From a virus, in the IMG/VR virus record IMGVR_UViG_3300020195_000076, positions 1 to 37,500 of that record: a DNA stretch of 37,500 bases. One strand, written 5' to 3'. Position numbers and translations under genes: made by a program. Every line of letters begins with the position of its first letter. Position 1 is the first letter of the stretch. The notes under the pieces were generated by a model. The model was not told where the DNA came from. It saw only the letters and a program-made list of their open reading frames with translations, and searched no databases. Of this stretch, positions 12,980-20,383 are shown in pieces.

Positions 12980-14418
12980 TATTGCCCCCAGAATGCTTTG
13001 AGGCGCGTGCTTCCTTTCTTCTGGCCTGGCGCTGCTTTTGGAGCGAGGTTGACCGCTAGCGGGTCATTAAAGACCGGTGCGGGCCTGCCAGCGTTACGAT
13101 CTACTGATGCCGTCGTGGGAGCTGGTAAGGTTGCCGCTTTTGCCTGCTGTCCTGGTAATACCGCTGCCGGAGTAGGCCCACCGTATTGCTCCACAACATC
13201 GACGTTGGCGAGATGCACTTGACGCTCTTGCTCGCTAATGTCCGTCGCCTCTCTGATCCCCTGACGTATTTCCTCATACGTGCGGCCAGAGTTTTTGAAC
13301 ATCTGCTGCACGTTTGCCATAGAATCGCCGCTTGACGTAGCGGCGTTGTAAAACTCACCTGTTTGCCAGGCTCGCTGATCCCCCGTAAGAGGCGATAGGG
13401 CAACGGTCAAGCTATCTAGTCGAGAGATCAGGTCTTCATCGCCTGGCGTACCCTTTGCTTTGTCCCAGTCAATGTCGGTTGTTTCGGTGTTTCTGTTCGA
13501 GCCGATGTTAAAGGTATTTCCACCAGCTAGCCCAATGTCGTTGCCGGCGTAGATTTGCGAGTCGTCCCGGAAGGCGTTGCGGTTTGTCTCGCGCTGAGAG
13601 ACCCCTTCATGCCTACCGCCGCCGAAAAGCTTCTTTACCGGGTCAACTGCAAAGCTTAGCCCAAACGTAGGCAGGGCAAGCGCGGCTTCCTCCTGGAAGC
13701 TCATGTCCTTACCCTTGACCGCGTTCAACAAACCTTTGCCTTGTTGCATTCCAGTGTATGCACCAGCCGCAACGCCCGCTGCGGGAAGGAATGCGCCGCC
13801 TACCGTTCCCGGTGCTGCGTTAAGTCCTAACATGCCGTAGCTATGAGCTGCGGCAGGAACGGTGCTTGCTATCGGCGCACCGCCTATCACCGTGGGCACT
13901 GCGGGTGCAGCTCCGGCAGTTACCGCGCCAGGAACCGCAGATGGTGCCGCCGTCTGGGCAGCGGTTTGGGCTGCATTGAGGGCCGTCTGTCCCGAAAGGT
14001 AGTTCGTTAAAGCGCCAGCCGTGACAGCGCTACCGATGCCTGTTGCAAGCGGCATGATCTGGTCAACCATCCCCGGCTCTTCGGGTTCCTTGGCTACAAA
14101 CCCATTATCTTGCAGATACGATTGCTGCTCCTTATATCTCTGTGCAAGCTGGTCCATCGACATGCCCTGGAACGGGCCATAGGGAACTCTATAGCTTCGC
14201 GGATCTGGGCTATTGAAGCCCCCCTGCATCGCTTCCTCTATAGTCATCTCACCAGAGTTAGCGCTCTGCTGTAGCCCGCTATAGCCTTGCTCCTGCTGTT
14301 GCAGCATCCCGTAGATTTCCCGAACGGTCTTACCGGCAAAGCGACCATCGGGCACCACGTCATCTACGCCAAGATTCCGGCGCTGCGCTCCTGTTAGAAA
14401 ACTATCGGCCTTGCCCAT
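12979..14418 (-). CDS. Ala/Gly-rich virion protein of unknown role
   Basis: 479 aa. The N-terminus (MGKADSFLTGAQRRNLGVDD) and residues 25-110 are polar and Gln/Tyr-rich. The middle (about 125-240) is a long Ala/Pro/Gly/Val hydrophobic region (TGIGSAVTAGALTNYLSG through AFLPAAGVAAGAYTGM) that could insert in membranes. The C-terminal part contains a helical segment (TYEEIRQGIREATDISEQER) and NAGRPAPVF. It lies between adaptor and hub genes with end-to-start contacts on both sides. Such Ala/Gly-rich membrane-seeking proteins often belong to the DNA-ejection apparatus, but no family is recognised. Confidence 0.6.
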   Translation of the reverse strand: MGKADSFLTGAQRRNLGVDDVVPDGRFAGKTVREIYGMLQQQEQGYSGLQQSANSGEMTIEEAMQGGFNSPDPRSYRVPYGPFQGMSMDQLAQRYKEQQSYLQDNGFVAKEPEEPGMVDQIMPLATGIGSAVTAGALTNYLSGQTALNAAQTAAQTAAPSAVPGAVTAGAAPAVPTVIGGAPIASTVPAAAHSYGMLGLNAAPGTVGGAFLPAAGVAAGAYTGMQQGKGLLNAVKGKDMSFQEEAALALPTFGLSFAVDPVKKLFGGGRHEGVSQRETNRNAFRDDSQIYAGNDIGLAGGNTFNIGSNRNTETTDIDWDKAKGTPGDEDLISRLDSLTVALSPLTGDQRAWQTGEFYNAATSSGDSMANVQQMFKNSGRTYEEIRQGIREATDISEQERQVHLANVDVVEQYGGPTPAAVLPGQQAKAATLPAPTTASVDRNAGRPAPVFNDPLAVNLAPKAAPGQKKGSTRLKAFWGQ

Positions 14419-15147
14419 TTAGGTATACCAAGAATGTCGATCCGGCACGTTATCAGGTCCAAGGAACCGAGCCCCCCCGCGATTCGCTAGATCAATTGTC
14501 GGAGCGCCCTGTTTAGCAGTCGCCTCGCTACGCCATGCCACTACCGACTCCGCCATCTCCGCGCCGTAATCCAGCCGCTTGGCCCTCCGCCAGCGCCAGA
14601 TAATGTCCAGCTCAAGCAAATCCTCACGGAAGAAAATCACGTTTGTATCAGCCGTAAACGCCTCTAGCGTAGGAGTAGCCCCGGCGACAGTGGTTAGCCA
14701 GAAAGTAGACTGATACTCGTACAGCAGCGTGTTCCCGGCCTCTGCTGCGGTAGGAGTAGGAATAAGGTTGATCTTATTCGCGCCGAACCCTTTGATCCGA
14801 TACATCGAGCGATTAGGAGCCGGAGTAATGCCCTGTTGCCATGCCTGCCACTCACCCGGCGATAAAGGACCAAGCATCGCTAAATCACCCGCCTGGTCCC
14901 AATGCGTTTCCATTACCGCAGTATTAAAGTCAGTCGGAAGGGAATAGCTAGCCGTAGCATCAATCAGCGTGACAGTCGCTTCCCTTAACAGCTGCGGCCA
15001 GTAATACAGATCCCGGACCTGCTTCCCAGCACGGTTTGCCAACGCGACCATTTGAACGACAATTGGATCGGTATTAGCGTAAGCCGTGCTAGGAGTAGTA
15101 AGCCCGAGTTCTTTCGAAGCGTTCTGAATAACAGTGAGTAGGCTCAT
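14419..15147 (-). CDS. head-tail adaptor (gatekeeper-like) protein
   Basis: 242 aa. It has the plan of podovirus tail adaptors: helical N-terminus (LLTVIQNASKELGL ... IVVQMVALANRAGKQVRDLY) with YYWPQLLREATVTL, a beta-rich middle (SYSLPTDFNTAVMETHWDQ, GANKINLIPTPTAAEAGNTL, YEYQSTFWL), then a C-terminal helix (LLELDIIWRWRRAKRLDYG). These residues match the family often annotated as phage adaptor, gp4/gp11-like. The protein would bind under the portal ring and connect it to the tail hub. It lies directly upstream of the 479-aa virion gene, one base before its start. Confidence 0.72.
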   Translation of the reverse strand: MSLLTVIQNASKELGLTTPSTAYANTDPIVVQMVALANRAGKQVRDLYYWPQLLREATVTLIDATASYSLPTDFNTAVMETHWDQAGDLAMLGPLSPGEWQAWQQGITPAPNRSMYRIKGFGANKINLIPTPTAAEAGNTLLYEYQSTFWLTTVAGATPTLEAFTADTNVIFFREDLLELDIIWRWRRAKRLDYGAEMAESVVAWRSEATAKQGAPTIDLANRGGARFLGPDNVPDRHSWYT

Positions 15148-15154
15148 TTAGGCG

Positions 15155-15508
15155 TTACTCTCTGTTTTTCTTTCTACGCTCTTCGTGGTCTAGCTTAGCA
15201 ATCTTCTCTGCTTCCTTACCGGTTTGGTCGTGCAAAAGCTTGCCAGTATTGACCTGCGGCTCATGCTCGCTCACTTCCTTTACTTCCTGATCGTGAGGCA
15301 ACGGCTGATTCTCCTTCGCTAGATCATCCTGCGTTTTCTTGGCTGCCTCGAACTTCGTATAAGCAGGGCTATACCTTTGCTTGTCCTCGTCGGTAGCCAC
15401 GGTAACGTGGGTGCTGTTCTTATCAAGTACGCGAACCAAAACAACCACGGTTTCCCGCTTGTCCTCGCCTGCGTCCCTTTCCTCTTCTCGAAAAAATATC
15501 TCTGACAT
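15155..15508 (-). CDS. charged hypothetical virion-region protein
   Basis: 117 aa, highly charged (FFREEERDAGEDKRETVVV at the start, KLDHEERRKKNRE at the end). A short beta segment (VVVLVRVLDKNSTHVTVATD) precedes a long helical region rich in Lys, Glu and Gln. Two bases separate it from the upstream gene, and 7 from the adaptor gene. Small acidic/basic helical proteins between capsid and neck genes are common and usually assembly-related. No family recognised. Confidence 0.55.
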   Translation of the reverse strand: MSEIFFREEERDAGEDKRETVVVLVRVLDKNSTHVTVATDEDKQRYSPAYTKFEAAKKTQDDLAKENQPLPHDQEVKEVSEHEPQVNTGKLLHDQTGKEAEKIAKLDHEERRKKNRE

Positions 15509-15510
15509 GA

Positions 15511-16170
15511 TTACTTACCTTTTTGTTTAGCGGCGTCTGTTGCCGGTGCTGTTTGTGCTTCTAATAGTGCGGTTAGTTGGGCAATCTGTGCAGCTTGTGC
15601 AGCAGCAGTAGCCTTCAGCGTTTCTTGGTCCTCTTTGAGGTCCTTCAAGTGCACTAATTCTTTTTGGTCTTGCTGCCAGCCCTGAGCCGCCTTGCGAAGC
15701 GCATAGCCAAACTGCCCGAGTCGAGGCATAGAGTTATCAGGCTGCGCTGCAAGCTGCTCAATTGAGGTAACGCCGTTGCGCTTGAACTCAGCGATTAGCG
15801 CCTCGTCCAATGCAGCATGTTTCATCAGCTTCAGCTCAGTCCCGCCATAGGCTCCACCGCCTTGCTGGAATGCTTGCCAGTGACGCCAGAACCGCTGCTT
15901 ATGCTCTTCGGTCGCCTCGCCTACCCAGCAATCACCGTCCTGGATTTTCGAGGTAGCAGGGAACCTAATAGAGAGATACGTTCTCTTTTCTTCCCCTGCT
16001 AGCCTGTCTACCTGCACGCCAGTTTCACCCATTTTTAACTCAGGCAGGTAAATGGTCTTGGTAAAGAACTCCACGCCTAGCGCATCGTCTGAGCCGTAAG
16101 ACACCATTCCTATACCCTGCAAGTTTGTCGGCACGTGTCCCAGTGCCAGTCCATCGGGATCGGTTTGCAT
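15511..16170 (-). CDS. hypothetical virion-region protein with C-terminal coiled coil
   Basis: 219 aa, with CGGAGA upstream of the ATG. The first ~150 residues form a compact domain (MVSYGSDDALGVEFFTKTIY, DRLAGEEKRTYLSIRFPATS, EEHKQRFWRHWQAFQQG). After it come a helical segment (FKRNGVTSIEQLAAQPDNSM) and a strongly predicted coiled coil (LVHLKDLKEDQETLKATAAA, QAAQIAQLTALLEAQTAP). The domain order resembles phage proteins of unknown role near capsid genes. It is likely a neck or assembly component. Confidence 0.55.
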   Translation of the reverse strand: MQTDPDGLALGHVPTNLQGIGMVSYGSDDALGVEFFTKTIYLPELKMGETGVQVDRLAGEEKRTYLSIRFPATSKIQDGDCWVGEATEEHKQRFWRHWQAFQQGGGAYGGTELKLMKHAALDEALIAEFKRNGVTSIEQLAAQPDNSMPRLGQFGYALRKAAQGWQQDQKELVHLKDLKEDQETLKATAAAQAAQIAQLTALLEAQTAPATDAAKQKGK

Positions 16171-16190
16171 GTTTCATTCTCCGTTATTGG

Positions 16191-16766
16191 TTACACTACA
16201 GCAGCGCTAAACGGCGTTACTTCAGTGCCAGTTGCTTGTAAGAAGCACCGCACAGACCAAGTATCTGTTGCTACGTCCTCAAGCTCGATCACATCACCAA
16301 TCAACCCGCCCTTAGTGCTGCCGTTCATCGTAATAGTGTCGCTATCCGCCGCCGTTTCAAAGGCTACCGCCGTGTCAGCGGCATCCTGCGTAGCCCACGC
16401 AGTTCCCTTCATCACGTCGTTCTCGACTACCTGCACGACGTGGTTGTTCGAGGTAACAGTCGTCTTGGTATAGAAGCGATACCTTGCACCGCCGCCCGTT
16501 GCTGCTGGAAGCGTCACGGTAATGCCCGCAGCCCTATCCAGCGTGACGGTCTTGCCTTCATGCGTTGCCTCAGTAATCGTAAGCGTTGCTGCCGTTGCCG
16601 CAACAATGCGCCCAGAAACATCAGCGAGACGATTCAGCTCTGCTGCGGTAACGGTAAGCACAGTGCCGCCAATGCCGATCTGCCCCTCGAAATTCGGCGC
16701 ATTACCAAGCGCCTTTGCGGTCTGCACCGGAAGCCCTGTGCCCATTAGATTTTTAACGAGTCCCAT
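16191..16766 (-). CDS. capsid-associated (decoration/stabilisation-like) protein
   Basis: 191 aa, Ala/Thr/Val-rich and strongly beta-type. It contains TVLTVTAAELNRLADVSGRI, a motif often found in phage minor structural proteins, and IVAATAATLTITEATHEGKT, VTLDRAAGITVTLPAATGGG and ARYRFYTKTTV, which look like a beta-sandwich. It is the first gene after the strong terminator at 16778-16805, so it may have its own promoter or depend on readthrough. I infer a role on the outside of the head or on the tail; no exact family is certain. Confidence 0.55.
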   Translation of the reverse strand: MGLVKNLMGTGLPVQTAKALGNAPNFEGQIGIGGTVLTVTAAELNRLADVSGRIVAATAATLTITEATHEGKTVTLDRAAGITVTLPAATGGGARYRFYTKTTVTSNNHVVQVVENDVMKGTAWATQDAADTAVAFETAADSDTITMNGSTKGGLIGDVIELEDVATDTWSVRCFLQATGTEVTPFSAAVV

Positions 16767-16777
16767 TTCAAATCCTC

Positions 16778-16805
16778 AAAAAAGGGAGGCCCCGAAAGGC
16801 CTCCC
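16778..16805 (-). terminator. Rho-independent terminator (leftward)
   Basis: On the minus strand a perfect 8-bp stem GGGAGGCC / GGCCTCCC with a 6-nt loop is followed by TTTTTTG. It lies between the 164-aa decoration-like gene (ends 16814) and the 191-aa gene (starts 16766). It would reduce transcription below the scaffold and capsid genes, matching the need for many more capsid than tail subunits. Confidence 0.92.
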
Positions 16806-16813
16806 GTTTGTCG

Positions 16814-17308
16814 TTACGCTGAGAGCGCGTCGTCCACAAAGGGACGATCAATCTCGAAGTCAGCAAGCAAGGTCGTTTCGTTAACCCCCGAAGCGCCCTT
16901 AGCGTTCTTCACACGGTCGCCAGCGACAATTGTATCATCAACACTGCCCGCAGTTGCGGTGCTGTAAACGTTGCCGTTGTCAGCAAATGCAGTGAGCGCG
17001 AGCGCCGGAACTTTGCCCTGGATGCAGTACCAACCATATTGACTGGCTATGTTTGCCGACATCGCTACAGCCACAGGGCCAATAGCGTTAGCGGCAAGCA
17101 GCGCGGAGCCCCCATCATCCAAGTTGTAAGTGACCCAACTACCCACAGCGGTGCTTGCAACACCCTTGAGGTAAATGAACTCACCTACGCCGTAATCAGC
17201 GTCTCTTGCTCTCATGATGTCGCCTAACCCCGCTTCATTCGAAGCCGTGGTAGACGTATCAGTGATTCTTTGAACGCCCGGAAGCGGTTCAATTATTGTC
17301 CATGCCAT
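16814..17308 (-). CDS. capsid decoration-like protein
   Basis: 164 aa, directly downstream of the major capsid gene. It is beta-rich and Ala/Gly-rich (GEFIYLKGVASTAVGSWVTY, AIGPVAVAMSANIASQYG, GWYCIQGKVPALALTAF). The 'GEFIYLKGV ... GSWVTY ... W.C.QG' pattern is typical of small phage head-stabilising or cement proteins (DUF2190-like relatives). Immediate proximity to capsid and the following terminator support high expression together with it. The exact family is not certain. Confidence 0.65.
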   Translation of the reverse strand: MAWTIIEPLPGVQRITDTSTTASNEAGLGDIMRARDADYGVGEFIYLKGVASTAVGSWVTYNLDDGGSALLAANAIGPVAVAMSANIASQYGWYCIQGKVPALALTAFADNGNVYSTATAGSVDDTIVAGDRVKNAKGASGVNETTLLADFEIDRPFVDDALSA

Positions 17309-17336
17309 TTTCTTTTCTCCTTCAAATCAGACTAAA

Positions 17337-18323
17337 TCACGCGATGAGTACACCTTGCAGTCGCGGTTGCCGAACGGTCATATTTCCAGCCCACGCCATC
17401 AAACGAACCATGCTATCCGCGTTGGTTGCGTAACGATCTGGCGTGAGCGGAACGATGTTCCGATCCTTGTGTGGCCGGTAGCTGATTGCTCCCTTGGTGG
17501 TGTTAAGGAAGTACATATGATTCGCTGGGCAGTTCCCACCAATGCCGCCGTCAGAGATTACAGGCGTTCCCATGAACTCAAGGTTCGGGAATCCTGCATC
17601 AGCAACTGACTTATTGGTGATTCGCTGTAACGGCTGGACACTCGCATGATAAAAACCGTAGTAGTTGTTGTCCGCGATAATGCCGGTCGGCTTCAGCTTT
17701 CCAGATGACGTTCTTTGCCACAGGGCAAACATGTAATCCTGGATCGTAGTTGCCGAAACAGCAGCGCCGCCGTCAGTCACGCCGCGGTAGTATTGCGAAC
17801 GTGCCCAGGTATGGGTTGCCCGGTTAATACCGCCGATTACGCCAGTCGTTGGATCGTCAGGAACGATCAACTGCAAACCGCCAATCTGCTTGCCGCCATC
17901 GGCAGTGCCAGCAGAGTAAAGATCCGAAGTCAGGTTGTTCTCAAACGTGATTTCAGCAATGTCTACCCGCGAAGAAAGAAGATCCATTACTGCATCAGGC
18001 CCGGTATTCTGAACGTCGATTTCTAAGCCTGTCGCAGTGACCGCAATAGCGACCTGCTTCCAGGCAAAGCTAAAAGCACTGATGCTTTCAGATGGCCCGA
18101 TGTCCAGCGGTTCCCCACCAGCGTAACGTTTGTAGGTGCTGTTCTCAGCGTAGATAACTTCCTCGATAATGCTTTCCCCGCCAGGCACAGGACGATAGCC
18201 CCCGCCTTTTTTTAGGAAATACATTAATGCGACGTTATCCGAGATTGAATCCGCTAGCTCTCCGCTGCGGTTTTGTAGCGTGACGGTGAGTAATTCACCC
18301 CAGTTGGTGTTTGGTGCTGCCAT
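17337..18323 (-). CDS. major capsid protein
   Basis: 328 aa in the scaffold-capsid-decoration order. The sequence has features of podovirus capsid proteins of the HK97 fold: an N-terminal arm (WGELLTVTLQNRSGELADSI), GGYRPVPGGESIIEEVIYAE (an E-loop-like stretch), SFAWKQVAIAVTATGLEIDV, and a C-terminal beta-rich end (DRYATNADSMVRLMAWAGNM, TVRQPRLQGVLIA). The length is right for a capsid protein without a delta domain, with a separate scaffold encoded upstream. It would form the icosahedral shell. Confidence 0.85.
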   Translation of the reverse strand: MAAPNTNWGELLTVTLQNRSGELADSISDNVALMYFLKKGGGYRPVPGGESIIEEVIYAENSTYKRYAGGEPLDIGPSESISAFSFAWKQVAIAVTATGLEIDVQNTGPDAVMDLLSSRVDIAEITFENNLTSDLYSAGTADGGKQIGGLQLIVPDDPTTGVIGGINRATHTWARSQYYRGVTDGGAAVSATTIQDYMFALWQRTSSGKLKPTGIIADNNYYGFYHASVQPLQRITNKSVADAGFPNLEFMGTPVISDGGIGGNCPANHMYFLNTTKGAISYRPHKDRNIVPLTPDRYATNADSMVRLMAWAGNMTVRQPRLQGVLIA

Positions 18324-18342
18324 TGTTGTTGCTTATGAGTCA

Positions 18343-19455
18343 TTAGATTTTCCCCTCATAAGCGGCCTGCATTGCTTCACGCGCTGAGCCAAATCGTTGC
18401 GGCGATCCGGCTGCCCCGTTTGGGGCACCTCTCACCGATGAACCCATTTTCCTAGCCTGTTCTACTTGCTGCCGCTCCCTTTGCTGGCGTGAGCGATCCG
18501 AGTCGGCAGTAGCTTTTTGGGATAGCGTAGGATCAGCATTGATAGCTGCTCTGTAGCAAATCCTTAAAAACTCCTGTGCTCCGGCCTCGGGATAGCGCTC
18601 TCGCAAGCCCGCTGCCATGCTCTGCATTAGTGGGTAAGCTTCTTGCCAGTAGGGATTGACTAGGTTGCCTTGAGCATCTGCCTCATTTGCAAAAGCGCTG
18701 TAATGCGAATTCGCAAACTCTGTTTTCTGCTCAATGACCGCCTGTTCTTGCTGCTGCCTAAACGCCCGAATCTCGTTAAACTCTCGCTGTAGCTCCGGGT
18801 GTATCTGCGGCTGCCCCTGCTGTGCTCGTTGCTGCCCTTGCTGTTGCTGTGCATGGTTTGTTTGCAGTGCGTGAGCCGCATGCGCGGGAGTAACCCCATA
18901 CATGCTGCCGAGTCTAAACATCGCGTTAAGCGGATCGGTTTCGAATTGCTTTGACCAGGTTAGGGCTTGTTTAAGCACCTGCGCTGGCGTAATGCCTCGA
19001 ACTTCCCAATCAGCTACATGCTCTTTTAAGACTTCGTTAAGTTCATGCACTTGCCGCCCTTGGTCGCTAAGCTTTTGGCTGGTTTCCAGATCTCGTTTGG
19101 CATAATACTCCTGCCATTCGCGTGGGAGCTGGCTCCATGCTTGTCGTAGCTCTCCGGGCACGCTCAAGGGTGCGGTGATGGGAGCAGCTGCTTGCTGTTC
19201 TTCTGTCACCCCTTGAGCGGGCTGTGTGCCCGTATCGTCGCCTTGCGGCTCTGAATCCTTTTTAGCGAATCGCCCCTTTTCGTCCCGCTGCCTATCGGCG
19301 CGTTGCTCAGGCGTTTCGTTCTCTAATTCTGTTGCTGCCGGTGCTTCTACTTCCGGCTCAGCGGTCTGCGACTCCTCGTAAGCACGCTGCATCGTATCGC
19401 GTGCGCTTTCCGGTTCGCTTGCTTCTGGCTCTTCGCGTTCTAGCTCTTCGGACAT
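18343..19455 (-). CDS. capsid scaffolding protein
   Basis: 370 aa, upstream of the major capsid gene by 19 bp. It is composed mainly of Glu, Gln, Ala and Arg. It starts with a very acidic region (SEELEREEPEASEPESARDT), contains RDEKGRFAKKD, and has long Gln-rich helices (QTNHAQQQQGQQRAQQGQPQ, REFNEIRAFRQQQEQAVIEQ). The C-terminal segment (GSAREAMQAAYEGKI) resembles the basic/helical capsid-binding end of scaffolds. Disordered acidic N-terminus, coiled-coil body and position are classic for phage scaffolding proteins, which guide shell assembly and leave before maturation. Confidence 0.8.
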   Translation of the reverse strand: MSEELEREEPEASEPESARDTMQRAYEESQTAEPEVEAPAATELENETPEQRADRQRDEKGRFAKKDSEPQGDDTGTQPAQGVTEEQQAAAPITAPLSVPGELRQAWSQLPREWQEYYAKRDLETSQKLSDQGRQVHELNEVLKEHVADWEVRGITPAQVLKQALTWSKQFETDPLNAMFRLGSMYGVTPAHAAHALQTNHAQQQQGQQRAQQGQPQIHPELQREFNEIRAFRQQQEQAVIEQKTEFANSHYSAFANEADAQGNLVNPYWQEAYPLMQSMAAGLRERYPEAGAQEFLRICYRAAINADPTLSQKATADSDRSRQQRERQQVEQARKMGSSVRGAPNGAAGSPQRFGSAREAMQAAYEGKI

Positions 19456-19814
19456 ACGGCTCCAAATTGCTTTTCAAACGCGGCAATAGATTCTGCTGGC
19501 GCGGGCTTTGGTAGCGCCCCGTTTTTCTGTAATTGGTAGTTCTTTTCGAGATGCTCGCGGGAGCTAAGCAACGTTCGCGGCTTGCGCTGTTTAGGCGGCA
19601 TGACGTCGTTGCCTAGCTCTATTCCCCCTGTGCGCTTCGTCTCAGCGCGGAATGATGATACCGAGTCAAACATCTTGCCGGTAGTCGGGTGCCACAACGG
19701 CTGCATAGAATCTTGATGAATAGCCGGAGCCTTTTGCTCAACACGAGGCAGCGTTGCCACATCAATCAGGACAAGATTACCGCCGTCGTTATAGCAAATG
19801 TAGCGTGTTTTCAT
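19440..19814 (-). CDS. small hypothetical protein ahead of scaffold gene
   Basis: 124 aa, overlapping the scaffold gene by 16 bp. It has a beta start (KTRYICYNDGGNLVLIDVAT), a Pro/Gln stretch, then GKMFDSVSSFRAETKRTGG and PPKQRKPRTLLSSREHLEKN, a pattern seen in short phage proteins just upstream of portal or scaffold genes. It is the first gene after a 131-bp gap that carries hairpins. No function known; likely head-morphogenesis related by position only. Confidence 0.55.
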   Translation of the reverse strand: MKTRYICYNDGGNLVLIDVATLPRVEQKAPAIHQDSMQPLWHPTTGKMFDSVSSFRAETKRTGGIELGNDVMPPKQRKPRTLLSSREHLEKNYQLQKNGALPKPAPAESIAAFEKQFGAVCPKS

Positions 19815-19827
19815 GCGCGTTTAGCCC

Positions 19828-19850
19828 GCGTATGGCGAATTACCATACGC
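19828..19850. promoter_or_regulatory. hairpin in the leader of the head operon
   Basis: A perfect 8-bp inverted repeat (GCGTATGG / CCATACGC) separated by 7 nt lies about 14 bp upstream of the leftward gene starting at 19814. A second hairpin (GGAGTTA, 3-nt loop, TAACTCC) lies at 19908-19924 in the same gap. Neither is followed by a T-run, so they look like an operator, attenuator or mRNA 5' structure rather than terminators. I see no convincing promoter in this gap. Confidence 0.45.
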
Positions 19851-19945
19851 AAACCATATTAAGGCATGAACTCGCTTAAGTACAGCGGAATTTTACGCGG
19901 GTAGGATGGAGTTAAAATAACTCCGCGCTATTGGTAGGATATAGC

Positions 19946-20197
19946 TTAGTGCGAAGTAAGGATCCGGCTCTCCGGCTTAGGCACACCAGCACGCTGATGT
20001 AGGATTAGCCCGATGGCCTTTGTTGATTTAGTCAGAAGCTCTAGCCCGCTCACGGTGATGACAGCCATCTCGCCAGCGGGCTTCTCGAAGTTGAGCATCG
20101 TCACGTCTTGGTTAGCGGGCTGAAATAGCCCCTTGAAGCGCCAATCATGCTTCTCGGCTATCTCAGCGCCTAGCTTCTTGAGGTTATGCTTAGACAT
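19946..20197 (-). CDS. hypothetical phage protein
   Basis: 83 aa from the ATG at 20197, which overlaps the previous stop as ATGTCTAA (translational coupling). A longer frame from 20218 would lie inside the upstream gene. It contains an amphipathic start (MSKHNLKKLGAEIAEKHDWR) and a beta-like section (GEMAVITVSGLELLTKSTKA, IGLILHQRAGVPKP). It has no signal peptide or membrane segment. The partner upstream is a two-span membrane protein, so they may act together. The function is unknown. Confidence 0.55.
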   Translation of the reverse strand: MSKHNLKKLGAEIAEKHDWRFKGLFQPANQDVTMLNFEKPAGEMAVITVSGLELLTKSTKAIGLILHQRAGVPKPESRILTSH

Positions 20198-20375
20198 GCA
20201 CAGCACCAAGCCCCGCAAGTAACCCGGTAGCGCGTAGCAGCCACAGCACTAGGATGATCAGCACCGCGATATTCATCAGCTGCTTAACCCGCGCCTCCAT
20301 CGGAATATAGGCATTGATTAGGTAAAGAACTAGGCCGACAACCACGAAAGTAATTATGATAGAAAGTAGATCCAT
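20190..20375 (-). CDS. Thivi_2564-family small membrane protein
   Basis: 61 aa with two hydrophobic segments: LLSIIITFVVVGLVLYLINA and, after YIPMEARVKQLMN, IAVLIILVLWLLRATGLL. The 'LYLINAYIPMEARVKQLMNI' loop is the hallmark of the Thivi_2564 family of small two-span membrane proteins found in phages and bacteria. Its role is not established. Size and topology are compatible with a holin-like or membrane-channel protein, but it lies among tail-fibre and head genes rather than next to the endolysin. It overlaps the next gene by 8 bp. Confidence 0.72.
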   Translation of the reverse strand: MDLLSIIITFVVVGLVLYLINAYIPMEARVKQLMNIAVLIILVLWLLRATGLLAGLGAVHV

Positions 20376-20383
20376 TATTCCCC

